Source: Spirochaetales bacterium
Lineage (GTDB): Bacteria > Spirochaetota > Spirochaetia > Treponematales > UBA12059
Assembly (NCBI GenBank): GCA_016926955.1
Contig: JAFGNN010000063.1
Span: 1 to 51,322 of the forward strand
Direction of reading: 5' to 3'
Length of the DNA stretch: 51,322 nucleotides
The notes under the pieces are model-generated. The model saw only the letters and a list, made by a program, of their open reading frames with translations. It was not told the origin of the DNA and did not search any database. Of this stretch, positions 15,802 to 24,069 are shown one piece after another; positions within the stretch are counted from its first letter, which is position 1; the number at the start of each line of letters is the position of its first letter. Position numbers and translations under genes: made by a program.

Positions 15802-16781
15802 TCGGCCGCCTCCCGGAGCCTCACCGTGAAATCGAGCTCTATGACACCCGGGGGCGGTCGCCCCGCCTCGATGGAAGCGAAGGCGCGGACGGCCTCGACG
15901 CCGATCGCCCTCGAATCGCGTACGATGCTCGCGGCGACCACGCCGTTCGCAAGATGCCGCAGGAGTTCGGGCGTTTCGTCGGCGCCGACGATCGCGACCT
16001 TTCCCTCGAGGCCGCGATCGACAACGACCTGGGCCGCGCCGAGGGTATCGCGCGAGGTCGCGCAGAAGAAGGCGTTGATTTCGGGATGCGAGCCGAGGAT
16101 GACCGCCGCAGCCTCCTCGGCGGCGAAGGGGCCGGCCCCGGTCCGGAGCGTCGCTACGATTTCAGCACCACGATAGGTCGCGACCGCCGCGGCGACGCCC
16201 TTGTAAAGCGAGTCGTCCTCGGGGCTCCCGCTGCCGCCCGACGGCAGGATGATGCCGATGCGGGCGCGTTGGGCGAGCAGTCCGGTGATGATCCGCCCGC
16301 CCTCGAAGCCGTGGAAGAGCGGAGCAGAGCCCACGAAGCAGGTGATGACCCCGCCGGGAGCCTCCTTTCCGACCGCGACGAAGACAACGCCCGCGGCCTC
16401 GGCGAAGTCGAAGTACGGTTGTATGTCGTCACTGCGCGCCGCGTACATCAGGATTCCGTCGACACCGGAGCGAAGCCCGATTTCAAACCAGCGTCGGCTT
16501 TCCTCCGGCGAGGATGGCGGATATCGCTCGACCTGGATGGCAACCCCGGCCTCTGGCGCGGCCGCCTCGATACCTTCAAGCAGGCCAGTAAAGTAGCCGT
16601 CGTCGGAGTCCGGCAGGACGACGAGCAGGTGTAGCCGCGCCGCATCAGCCTCAGGGAAGCCCGATATCCCCGCGCCCGCGAGCGCGGCGCGACTCCGGGA
16701 TACAAGGTCAGCGTTGAGGGCCACGGCCCCGAGCAGGACGAGGCCGAAGAACGCGGCTAGTATCCATGCGGTCTTCTTCAT
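15798..16781 (-). CDS. Sugar-binding-protein-like sensor subunit
   Basis: A periplasmic-binding-protein fold (Peripla_BP_4 type), 327 residues, with an N-terminal hydrophobic segment (residues 5-24) that may be an uncleaved anchor or signal peptide. Blocks such as LLVVLPDSDDGYFTGLLEGIE, GVDGILMYA, FVAVGKEAP and AIVGADETPELL follow the ribose/galactose-binding pattern. It is not next to permease genes but is coupled by ATGA to the kinase. This matches the XylFII-LytS-YesN arrangement described in Clostridium, in which a binding protein docks on the kinase sensor domain. The ligand is unknown; the neighbouring mgl genes suggest galactose or glucose. No ribosome binding site is obvious, and TATAGT lies eight bases before the ATG. 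Confidence 0.85.
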   Translation of the reverse strand: MKKTAWILAAFFGLVLLGAVALNADLVSRSRAALAGAGISGFPEADAARLHLLVVLPDSDDGYFTGLLEGIEAAAPEAGVAIQVERYPPSSPEESRRWFEIGLRSGVDGILMYAARSDDIQPYFDFAEAAGVVFVAVGKEAPGGVITCFVGSAPLFHGFEGGRIITGLLAQRARIGIILPSGGSGSPEDDSLYKGVAAAVATYRGAEIVATLRTGAGPFAAEEAAAVILGSHPEINAFFCATSRDTLGAAQVVVDRGLEGKVAIVGADETPELLRHLANGVVAASIVRDSRAIGVEAVRAFASIEAGRPPPGVIELDFTVRLREAAE

Positions 16782-16850
16782 CGAGGCCGACTATACCATG
16801 ATTCTCCCCGGCGCAGCGCTCCGGACGCCGGCAGTCCGGAGTCATGGTCG

Positions 16851-16861
16851 AGGTCTGTCCC
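16851..16861 (-). repeat. Single GGGACAGACCT word in a divergent intergenic region
   Basis: One copy, minus orientation, between the sensor gene and the symporter gene. Confidence 0.8.
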
Positions 16862-16987
16862 TGCGTCGCCCCTTTCCCGGAATGACCCGCTCGGCCGACT
16901 TGCCCACGAGCCCCGGCTCCGCTACGCTTCGTTCCCTCGCGCGCGCCGCCACGCGCCGCTTCCATAACTACCCGCGAGGAGTTGCCC

Positions 16988-18373
16988 ATGGCAGAGGAAA
17001 CCATTCGCTCCGACCGCCCCGCCACGAAACCGGCCGGGAGGCTACCGCTCGGAACCAAGCTCGGATTCGGAATAGCCGATCTCGGCGGCAACCTGTTCTT
17101 CACCGCCATGGGCTTCTGGACCCTGTTCTACCTGACCGACGTGGTCGGCGTCCCGGCGGCCCTCGCGGGCGCCGTCTTCTGGATCGGCAAACTCTGGGAC
17201 GCGGTGACGGACCCGCTTACGGGCTGGCTCTCGGACCGCACGCGAACGCGGCTCGGCCGACGAAGGCCCTGGATGCTCGCCGGCGCGATCCCCATGTTCC
17301 TGGCCATGTGGTTCTTCTTCTCGAAGCCCGCCATCGAAAGCCCTTGGGCGCTGGCGGCCTGGGCCGCCCTCGCGCTCATGCTCCTCAATACCGCTTACAC
17401 TCTGGTCAACATCCCCTACAGCTCGCTGACGCCCGACCTCACCGACGACTACAACGAGCGCATGAGCCTCAACGCCTACCGCTTCGGATTCGCGGTCATC
17501 GGAACCATGGTCGGCGCGGCGGCGGTGCAACCGATCGTCAGCCTCTTCCCGAGTCAGTCGGCGGGATTCTCCGCGGCCGGAGCCGCGCTCGGCGTGGTGA
17601 TGGCCATGACCGCCCTCGTCACCGTCGCCTCGGTGCGCGAGGGGCCGCACTCCCGGGCTCCCGTCCCCAAGGAGGGCTTCTTCGAGACCTTCGTTGTGGT
17701 CTTCCGCGACAAGGCGTTTCTGGTCCTGCTCTTCACCTACGCCCTCAACCTGACCGCGCTCGCCTTCGTACAGACCACGCTGGCGTACTACTTCAAGTGG
17801 CTCTACCGCGACGAAGGCGCCACGACCCTTGCGATGGTCATCCTGCTCGTGGTCGCCATGGTCTTCATCCCGGTTTCGGTGCTGGTCTCGAAGCACATCG
17901 GCAAGAAGCGCACCTACCAGATTTGCTTCGTCATCCTCGCCGTGTCGACGCTTCTCATCTGGGCCTTCGGCCATACCTTGGGCATGGATTTCTTCCTCGG
18001 CGTCATGGTGTTCGCGGGCGTCGGCATCGGCTTCGGCTACGCCGCTCCCTGGGCCATGTTGCCCGACGTGGTAGAGCTCGACGCGCTCCGCACCGGCAAG
18101 CGCAAGGAAGGCGCCTTCTACGGCGTCTGGACCTTCATGAGCAAGGTCGGCACCGCGGCGTCCGCGGTCGTCACGGGGTTCGTCCTCCAGACGGCGGGAT
18201 ACTCCTCAGCCCTGGAATCCCAGGGGGAATCCGCGCTTACGGCCATCAGGCTCCTCATCGGCCCCGTTCCCGCGCTCGTTTTCCTTGTGGCCCTCTTTCT
18301 CGTCGAGCGCTACCCCGTCGACGGGAAGTCCTATGCCGCGGCCCTCGGACGCGCGGAGGAAGCCGCGTCCTGA
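16988..18373 (+). CDS. GPH-family sugar:cation symporter (MelB-like)
   Basis: A twelve-helix secondary transporter of 461 residues in the glycoside-pentoside-hexuronide family. The N-terminal half has FGIADLGGNLFF and the conserved FWIGKLWDAVTDPLTGWLSDRT, carrying the acidic cation-site residues, followed by GRRRPWML. Later blocks are NIPYSSLTPDLTDDYNER and the C-terminal GFGYAAPWAMLPDVVE. The ATG at 16988 has GAGGAG six bases upstream; the TTG two codons before it is less likely. It is transcribed divergently from the sugar-sensing cassette and could belong to the same regulon. The sugar is not predictable from sequence. Confidence 0.9.
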   Translation: MAEETIRSDRPATKPAGRLPLGTKLGFGIADLGGNLFFTAMGFWTLFYLTDVVGVPAALAGAVFWIGKLWDAVTDPLTGWLSDRTRTRLGRRRPWMLAGAIPMFLAMWFFFSKPAIESPWALAAWAALALMLLNTAYTLVNIPYSSLTPDLTDDYNERMSLNAYRFGFAVIGTMVGAAAVQPIVSLFPSQSAGFSAAGAALGVVMAMTALVTVASVREGPHSRAPVPKEGFFETFVVVFRDKAFLVLLFTYALNLTALAFVQTTLAYYFKWLYRDEGATTLAMVILLVVAMVFIPVSVLVSKHIGKKRTYQICFVILAVSTLLIWAFGHTLGMDFFLGVMVFAGVGIGFGYAAPWAMLPDVVELDALRTGKRKEGAFYGVWTFMSKVGTAASAVVTGFVLQTAGYSSALESQGESALTAIRLLIGPVPALVFLVALFLVERYPVDGKSYAAALGRAEEAAS

Positions 18374-18472
18374 GCGAAGTTTCGAGAGGGGAAGTCATCG
18401 CGCCGGCCGCGGGACCCGGACGACCCGGAGCGTCGTGTTACCCGCGCTCCGGGCACGCCTTCGATTCCGGGC

Positions 18473-18510
18473 GGCGCCGCAGGCGTCGGCTGGCAGTCGC
18501 ACGCGGCGCC
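18473..18510. repeat. Inverted repeat just downstream of the RAYT gene
   Basis: GGCGCCGC at 18473-18480 and GCGGCGCC at 18503-18510 form perfect arms around 22 bases, two bases beyond the transposase stop. It could be a terminator stem or a REP-like hairpin bound by the transposase. Confidence 0.45.
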
Positions 18511-18512
18511 TG

Positions 18513-19055
18513 TCAGGGCCTACTCCGCTGCGACCGACCGTCGAGGAGCGCGACCGCGTGGGCAGGGAACAACAAGGCAAGCGCCTCCCCTATCGGTCCC
18601 GCGATATCGCAAAGGCCGCGTCGTCGTTGCGCCAGGGCCGAAGCCGCCCATTCCCGAGGTTGCACCACGAGTCCCGCCCGGACCGGGTTCGCGTCGATGT
18701 AGGCGAATAGGTCGACGAGCGCGCGGAAGCCATCGACTATCCAGGACATGAACCTATCGCCCCACACGTGTCCCCACCAGCCGGTCCGCCGGTTCAGACT
18801 CATCGCGAATACCCCGAGGATCCATTGCATGATCCTCGAGAGGCATTCGCCAGAACCCGGCCGGATCAGGAGATGCACATGGTTGCCCATTACGGTGAAG
18901 GTCTCGATCCGGAAGTCATACTTCCTACGCGCGCGCGCGACGGTCTCCATGAAAAGCCGCTTCGTCGTCTCATCTTCCAGGAGCCGCAGCTTCCCTACAA
19001 CCCGCGCGCAAACATGGTAGAGCGCGCCGTCCCTCAATACCCTCGAACGTCTCAT
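18513..19055 (-). CDS. REP-associated tyrosine transposase (RAYT, Y1_Tnp family)
   Basis: A single-strand DNA transposase-like protein of 180 residues, related to IS200/IS605 TnpA. It shows the YHVCARVV start of the fold, the metal-binding HUH motif in MGNHVHLLI (His59, His61), and YIDANPVRAGLV near residues 119-130, where Tyr119 is the likely nucleophile. RAYTs are usually single-copy domesticated transposases that act on REP hairpins scattered in the genome. Here the gene has no flanking partner gene or IS ends. On its upstream side are four copies of the GGGACAGA(C/G)C word in 190 bases, and on its downstream side an 8-bp inverted repeat. No strong ribosome binding site is visible. Confidence 0.9.
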   Translation of the reverse strand: MRRSRVLRDGALYHVCARVVGKLRLLEDETTKRLFMETVARARRKYDFRIETFTVMGNHVHLLIRPGSGECLSRIMQWILGVFAMSLNRRTGWWGHVWGDRFMSWIVDGFRALVDLFAYIDANPVRAGLVVQPREWAASALAQRRRGLCDIAGPIGEALALLFPAHAVALLDGRSQRSRP

Positions 19056-19381
19056 GCTACCCTATCGCTTCCAGGCGCGCCGTTGCTTGCGATTTTCGAG
19101 AAACACTCTTCCAGCGACAAGAATGACTGATCGAGATTCGCAGGTCAGATTCGCAGGTCTGTCCCCTTTTTGCACCCTCCGGGTTTCATGGGGCAGCGGC
19201 TTGTCCTCGGCCCCGTCCTGGACCAGTTCACCACCATCACGGGCCAGCTCTGTCCCTGATTCTGGGCCTGCTCTGTCCCTGATTCTGCAGTAATTGCATC
19301 ACAGTTCCGCAAGATAATGCTTGGCCACTAGGTCTGTCCCTGGATGCTTGTCCCTGAATCTGTTCGCGTCGATTCATATGA
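19056..19381. other. Gene-free region with a cluster of the short word
   Basis: These 326 bases hold minus-orientation words at 19155-19165, 19246-19256, 19270-19279 (ten-base form) and 19330-19340, several followed by CTGATTCTG-like text. I see no gene in it. Confidence 0.7.
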
Positions 19382-20425
19382 TCACCACTTGTTGTACACG
19401 TCCTCCGCGAAGCCCGCGAGCTCGCGGAACTCCACGAAGTTCCCGTCCTCCAGGCGCGCCCGTCCGGAGAAGCGGCCGAAGACCTGGTGCTGGTCGGATG
19501 CGATCAGCTTCAGGTCCACCTTCGACGCCCGGTCGACGAGCGGCCGGAATTCGGCCTCGAAGCTTCCGTCGTCGCTCGTCATGCGCCATGGTTCCAGCAA
19601 GCGGCCCCTGTCGAAATCGAAGCGCACGCGACCGAGCTTGTGCGCGCGGCCCCCGAAAAACGCCATATCTTCGCTCGCCGGACTCCGGTCGGAAAAGCCG
19701 TAGCCGAGGTTGAAGCCGAACGGCTTGCCGACGGCCACGCCCGAGGCGGAGCTCCAATACCAGCGATTCTCGCGGGTCCAGCGCCCCCGGCCCCAGTCGA
19801 GGCCGCCCCAGCCGGAGCCCGGGGAAAAGAGCAGCTCCGTCCCTCCCGCGCGCGCGGTTCCTATCACCGGCATGCAGCAGAGCTTCTGGTTGTAATAGAA
19901 CGCGCGGCGGTTCTCCGCCCAGCTCGTCGCTATGGCCATGCGCTCAAGGTCGGCCGGCTGCGCGAGCTCTACCGCCCCCTCGAGGCCGGTCCCGCCCCGG
20001 AGCTCCAATCCGGGCGCCGCGAAGCGAAGCCGCCGGGTCGCCCCTTCCCGGATGAACTCGAGGCTCAGCCTGCGCCCGGAAAAGCGCAGCGCGCCCTCGG
20101 CGTCGCACTCCTCGGCGAACCCGGTGCGGTGCATGGTCAGCGGCGCGATCTCGTCCACCTGCGCCGCCTTCCCCGCCGCCAGATCGACGAAGGCCAGCGC
20201 GAAAAGCCCCGCGTACCCCAGGTCGCTCATGGTCAGGCAGATGAAGCAGTCGTCCGCGTCCGAGCGGAGATAGTAGTAATCCCACTCCTTGATCCGCCAG
20301 AACGGAGCCTTGACCGCGGACCTCCGGTAGCGCCAGCGCGGCAGCCGCGCCCAACCTTCCCGAGTCAGCGTCCCGTCGGGCTGCAGGAGCTCGACATCCT
20401 CCACGATCTCGGTCTGTCCCCGCAT
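19382..20425 (-). CDS. DUF2804 family protein
   Basis: A 347-residue protein of the DUF2804 family, identified by WYWSSASGVAVGKPFGFNLGYGFSDRS and the preceding NQKLCCMPVIG, typical of the C-terminal half. The fold is expected to be beta-rich; no signal peptide or membrane segment is seen, and no biochemical role is established. The ATG at 20425 has GGGAGG five bases upstream. The second to fifth codons (RGQT) come from a copy of the GGGACAGACC word at 20411-20420, so the present N-terminus may be a recent modification. It is divergent from the TspO-like gene. Confidence 0.82.
   Translation of the reverse strand: MRGQTEIVEDVELLQPDGTLTREGWARLPRWRYRRSAVKAPFWRIKEWDYYYLRSDADDCFICLTMSDLGYAGLFALAFVDLAAGKAAQVDEIAPLTMHRTGFAEECDAEGALRFSGRRLSLEFIREGATRRLRFAAPGLELRGGTGLEGAVELAQPADLERMAIATSWAENRRAFYYNQKLCCMPVIGTARAGGTELLFSPGSGWGGLDWGRGRWTRENRWYWSSASGVAVGKPFGFNLGYGFSDRSPASEDMAFFGGRAHKLGRVRFDFDRGRLLEPWRMTSDDGSFEAEFRPLVDRASKVDLKLIASDQHQVFGRFSGRARLEDGNFVEFRELAGFAEDVYNKW
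20410..20420 (-). repeat. GGGACAGACC word at the 5' end of the DUF2804 gene
   Basis: Ten of eleven bases match; it encodes residues near the N-terminus (GQTE). Confidence 0.75.
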
Positions 20426-20677
20426 GCGTTCCTCCCTTCGTCAGCTTCATTGTAATCCCGGATTCCTTCGAAGGGGGAAGTCCCGCGCCCGCCGCCTCGC
20501 GGCGTCGGCCCATGGGCTCGCGTTGCGCGCGGCCCCGGGCGCGCCTCCGTCCGCGCTCCGGCGCCTTGCGCGAGTTTTCGGCGCCCGGTTTTGCGCCGGG
20601 ACCCGCGAACCGTTATCTTTCCCCTCGGACGACGCGATACGTCTCCGCGACGCGGCGTCCGAAGGAGCAGACGCATC

Positions 20678-21508
20678 ATGGAAACCACGCGCGCAAAAGT
20701 CCCCATTTCCCTCGCCATCCTCATCATCCTCGCGTTCGCCGGAGTGCTGGTCGTCAACGCCCTCGCCAACGCCCTGCCGCTCAACGGCATGAACACCGGC
20801 GAGCTCTCCGACGCCATACCGAACCTGTTCGTGCCGATGGGGCTCACCTTCTCGATCTGGGGCCTCATCTACCTGGGCCTCGCGGCTTATGTCCTCGCGA
20901 TACTCGCGGAGAGCCTCGGAAAGGGCGCGAAGGCAGCTGCCTTCGACTCGACCGACGCCCTGCTCGTCCTCGCAAACTTCGCCGCCAACATGGCCTGGAT
21001 ATTCGCCTGGCATTGGCAACTCCTGCCGCTTTCGCTCGTCTTCATGCTCGGCATCCTCGGTACGCTCATCGCGCTTGCCGAACGCATCCACGCTAAAAAA
21101 ACCAGGGGTGGAGCTCTGTCCCTCGAGAGCGGTCGTTCCCGGGCCGCCCGCCTCGCGCTCACGACACCCGTCCACATCTATCTCGGCTGGATCTCCGTAG
21201 CGACGATAGCCAACGTCACGGCGCTGCTCGTCACGCTCGGCTGGAACGGCTGGGGTTTGTCGGACCCGCTCTGGACGGTCATCGCCATCATCGCGGGACT
21301 CGCGGTCGCGCTCGGCTTTGTTTTCCTGCGCGGCGGGGTCGCCGCCCCGCTCGTCGTGGTCTGGGCCTATGCGGGCATCGCCATCAAGCGCCTGGGGACG
21401 GACCCGACCGAAACGGCCGCCGTCTGGATCGCCGCGGTCGCGGCCGCCGGTCTCATCCTCGTCGCGCTCGCCGCGCGCTACATCCTCAAGACCTACCCGA
21501 AGGACTGA
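20678..21508 (+). CDS. TspO/MBR-like integral membrane protein
   Basis: A 276-residue hydrophobic protein with about seven predicted helices, similar to the TspO/tryptophan-rich sensory protein superfamily. Typical blocks are FSIWGLIYLGLAAYV, ANMAWIFAWHWQLLP and HIYLGWISVATIANVTALL. TspO proteins bind tetrapyrroles and other hydrophobic ligands; the role of this longer bacterial branch is unknown. AAGGAG lies ten bases before the ATG at 20678. A GAGCTCTGTCCC word (21111-21122) encodes part of the hydrophilic loop KKTRGGALSLESGRS between helices, where relatives usually have a different short loop. This looks like another in-frame word insertion. Confidence 0.82.
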   Translation: METTRAKVPISLAILIILAFAGVLVVNALANALPLNGMNTGELSDAIPNLFVPMGLTFSIWGLIYLGLAAYVLAILAESLGKGAKAAAFDSTDALLVLANFAANMAWIFAWHWQLLPLSLVFMLGILGTLIALAERIHAKKTRGGALSLESGRSRAARLALTTPVHIYLGWISVATIANVTALLVTLGWNGWGLSDPLWTVIAIIAGLAVALGFVFLRGGVAAPLVVVWAYAGIAIKRLGTDPTETAAVWIAAVAAAGLILVALAARYILKTYPKD

Positions 21509-21581
21509 TCGGACGGTACGCCGCGGAACGCCTTGCCGGCGCCTCGCGGCGGTCGTACCATGGCCCGGATCAGGAGGTCCC

Positions 21582-22766
21582 ATGATTCTCCTCGTCCGGA
21601 ACGCCGAAGTCTTCTCTCCCGACCCCCTGGGCCGCCGGGACGTCCTCTGCGCCGGCGGCACCATAGTCGCCATCGAAGCGCGAATCGATCCTTCCGCCTT
21701 GCCCGGCACCGTGGAAACCGTCGACGCGGGCGGGGCGGCCCTCGTGCCCGGCTTCATCGACGGGCACGTTCACGTAGCGGGTGGCGGCGGCGAGGCTGGT
21801 TTCGCCTCGCGAACACCGCCCCTCGATCCGGCCGACGCGTTCCGCGCGGGGGTGACGACGGTGGTGGGGGTTCTCGGCACCGACGGCGTGACGCGCTCGA
21901 TGGAGGACCTCCTCGCGCGCGTCTACGCCCTCCGCGAATCGGGGCTGTCAGCCTGGTGCCTGTCCGGCAGCTACCGCGTCCCCCCGCGCACCCTAACGGG
22001 CGACCTCATGAAAGACATCATGATGATCGAAGCGATAATCGGGGCGGGCGAGATCGCCGTTTCCGACCATCGCTCCTCGCAGCCGACGGACGCCGAGTTC
22101 GCGCGACTCTGCTCCGAGGCGCGGCTCGGCGGCATGCTCTCGGGAAAAGCCGGCATCGTCTGCGTCCACCTGGGCGACGCCCCGGACGGCTTCGGCCCCC
22201 TCGAACGGTCGCTCGCCTCGGGAGAGTTGCCGCGCACCCAGCTCTGGCCCACGCACTGCAGCCGAAACCCCGCCTTGCTCGATTCGGCATTCGCCTGGAT
22301 GCGGTCGGGCGGCTACGCCGACTTCACGGCGGCCTCGCCCGATGCTGACGGATTCGAAACCGGGGGACAGAGCTCCGCATCGGCGGCGCTCGCGAGCACC
22401 CTCGCTCAAGGTCTGTCCCTCGACCGGATCACCTGGACGAGCGACGGTCAGGGCAGCCTTCCACGCTTCGATGCCGCCGGGAACCTGGTCAGCTATGGAA
22501 TCGGCACCTGTAACAGTCTGCTCGCGGCTCTCCGCAGCGCAGTTCTGCGACTCGGCATTCCACTCGAAACGGCGTTGCTGCCGGTCACAATGAATCCTGC
22601 GACGGTTCTCGGTCTGGACAAGAAAGGGCGCATAGCATCCGGAGCCGACGCCGATCTCGTCGTCATGGGGACAGACCTCGTGCCGAAGTTGGTGATCTCC
22701 AAAAGTTTGCCTCGTGACTTCATATCCGATCGATTGAGCCTGCCGCTGCGATGCCCGGAGGGATGA
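21582..22766 (+). CDS. iadA: Isoaspartyl (beta-aspartyl) dipeptidase, amidohydrolase family
   Basis: A two-zinc amidohydrolase of 394 residues that cleaves beta-aspartyl dipeptides from damaged proteins. Metal ligands are visible in PGFIDGHVHVAGGGGE, VCVHLGD and LWPTHCSRN, and the catalytic aspartate in ITWTSDGQGSLPRFD. The family lysine is expected near GMLSGKAGIV. AGGAGG lies four bases before the ATG at 21582. Three words of the GGGACAGA(C/G)CT family lie in the gene: 22364-22375 and 22409-22419 flank the segment before TSDGQG, and 22668-22678 encodes GTDL near the C-terminus. The first lies in a variable loop longer than usual; the protein should still fold. Confidence 0.9.
   Translation: MILLVRNAEVFSPDPLGRRDVLCAGGTIVAIEARIDPSALPGTVETVDAGGAALVPGFIDGHVHVAGGGGEAGFASRTPPLDPADAFRAGVTTVVGVLGTDGVTRSMEDLLARVYALRESGLSAWCLSGSYRVPPRTLTGDLMKDIMMIEAIIGAGEIAVSDHRSSQPTDAEFARLCSEARLGGMLSGKAGIVCVHLGDAPDGFGPLERSLASGELPRTQLWPTHCSRNPALLDSAFAWMRSGGYADFTAASPDADGFETGGQSSASAALASTLAQGLSLDRITWTSDGQGSLPRFDAAGNLVSYGIGTCNSLLAALRSAVLRLGIPLETALLPVTMNPATVLGLDKKGRIASGADADLVVMGTDLVPKLVISKSLPRDFISDRLSLPLRCPEG
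22364..22419. repeat. Two oppositely oriented words inside iadA
   Basis: GGGACAGAGCTC at 22364-22375 (plus) and AGGTCTGTCCC at 22409-22419 (the minus form) lie 33 bases apart in the coding sequence. Confidence 0.8.
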
Positions 22767-23041
22767 GGAAGGGACAGGAACCCGTTTCCAAAGAGCAGTC
22801 CTAACCGGTAAACATGAGGGTCTGTCCCTTCGATTTGCCTTTCTCACCTTATCCCGAACGAGTTACTTTTATTCCGCGAGCCGAGGTCTGTCCCTCTCAC
22901 CGGCATCTTTCTCTCCAGGATCCCTCTCTCCGGCATCCTTCTCCCGGATATCCATCCCTCTGACCGGTGTCCGAATTGTCCCTCGGTGTTAGCGTCCCCG
23001 ATCCGTTGACGCGCGCTCCGATGCGGCCTAGCATCGGTGGG
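22767..23041. other. Gene-free region with two words and a 30-bp tandem repeat
   Basis: Minus-form words lie at 22818-22828 (one mismatch) and 22884-22894. Two similar 30-bp units starting at 22891 and 22921 (TCCCTCTC, CCGGCATC, TTCTC cores) follow, with a decayed partial third. The end of the region holds the weak leader of the next gene. Confidence 0.65.
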
Positions 23042-23986
23042 ATGGACCAGCGAAGCCGCGCCATCCGAAACGCCACGACGATCAGCTTGATCGGGAACGC
23101 CCTGCTCGCCGTGCTCAAGATCGGCGCCGGCGTCGCCTCGGGATCGCTCTCTGTCCTCGGAGACGGCATCGATTCCTCGACGGACGTTCTGATTTCCTTC
23201 GTCGCCCTCTTGACCGTACGCTGGGCTTCCCGGCCTTCGGACGCGGAGCATCCGTGGGGACACGGCCGCGCGGAGACGGTCGCCACCGTCGCGCTCGCCT
23301 TCGCCATCTTCTTCGCGGGCGCCCAGCTCGCTGTACAGGCGGTGCGGAACATGCTTTCCGGAATCGCTGCCTCGATTCCAGGCGCGTTCGCGCTCACGGC
23401 GACGGTTGTCTCGATCGCTGGAAAACTCCTGCTGGCGTGGAGCCAAAGCCGGGCCGGACGCCGCCACGGTTCGCAGCTCCTCGTAGCGAACGGCGTCAAC
23501 ATGCGCAATGACGTCATCATGTCGATAGCGGTCCTGGTCGGGCTCCTCGTCTCCCGTCTATTCGGCGTACCGGCGGTCGACAAGATCGTCGCCATCCTGG
23601 TCGGGATCTGGGTCATGAAATCGGCGATCGGCATCTTCTTCGAGTCGAACGCGGAACTGATGGACGGAAACACGAGCCACGCCACTTACCGGCTCGTGTT
23701 CGAGGCCGTCCGTTCGGTTCCCGGCGCCGGCAACCCGCACAAGGCCCGTGTCAGGCGCATCGCCAACACCTGGGACATCGATCTCGACATCGAGGTGGAC
23801 GGCTCCATGACGGTCCGGGAGGCGCACGCGATCGCCGACCGGGTAGAACGCGCGGTCAAGGAACGCATCGACTCTGTCTACGACATCGTGGTGCATGTCG
23901 AGCCCGCCGGCATGGGCGAACACGGCGAGCAATATGGCCTCGACGAGCGCAGCATCACGGAAGACGTCGCGAAAACGGGCAGATAA
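23042..23986 (+). CDS. Cation diffusion facilitator family transporter
   Basis: A proton-coupled divalent metal exporter, 314 residues with six predicted helices and a C-terminal cytoplasmic metal-binding domain (IANTWDIDLDIEVDGSMTVREAHAIADRVERAV). TM2 carries GDGIDSSTD (Asp41, Asp44, Asp48) and is followed by the hallmark HPWGHGRAE. In TM5 the usual His-x-x-x-Asp is Asn153-x-x-x-Asp157, so the transport site lacks its histidine. This suggests a preference other than zinc, possibly manganese or iron. I choose the ATG at 23042 because the protein then starts as relatives do; an in-frame start at 22967 would add 25 residues from repeat-rich DNA. Confidence 0.88.
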   Translation: MDQRSRAIRNATTISLIGNALLAVLKIGAGVASGSLSVLGDGIDSSTDVLISFVALLTVRWASRPSDAEHPWGHGRAETVATVALAFAIFFAGAQLAVQAVRNMLSGIAASIPGAFALTATVVSIAGKLLLAWSQSRAGRRHGSQLLVANGVNMRNDVIMSIAVLVGLLVSRLFGVPAVDKIVAILVGIWVMKSAIGIFFESNAELMDGNTSHATYRLVFEAVRSVPGAGNPHKARVRRIANTWDIDLDIEVDGSMTVREAHAIADRVERAVKERIDSVYDIVVHVEPAGMGEHGEQYGLDERSITEDVAKTGR

Positions 23987-24069
23987 AGCCTGCCGGGACC
24001 TCGATTCGCGTCGCGTCGACTTATACGCTAGACTGGGATAGGTGCTTTACACTCTTCAAGGGGGATCCC

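Noticed and set aside
18513-19055. Complete IS200/IS605 element
   Set aside because: No TnpB and no recognisable left and right ends; the protein has RAYT features instead.
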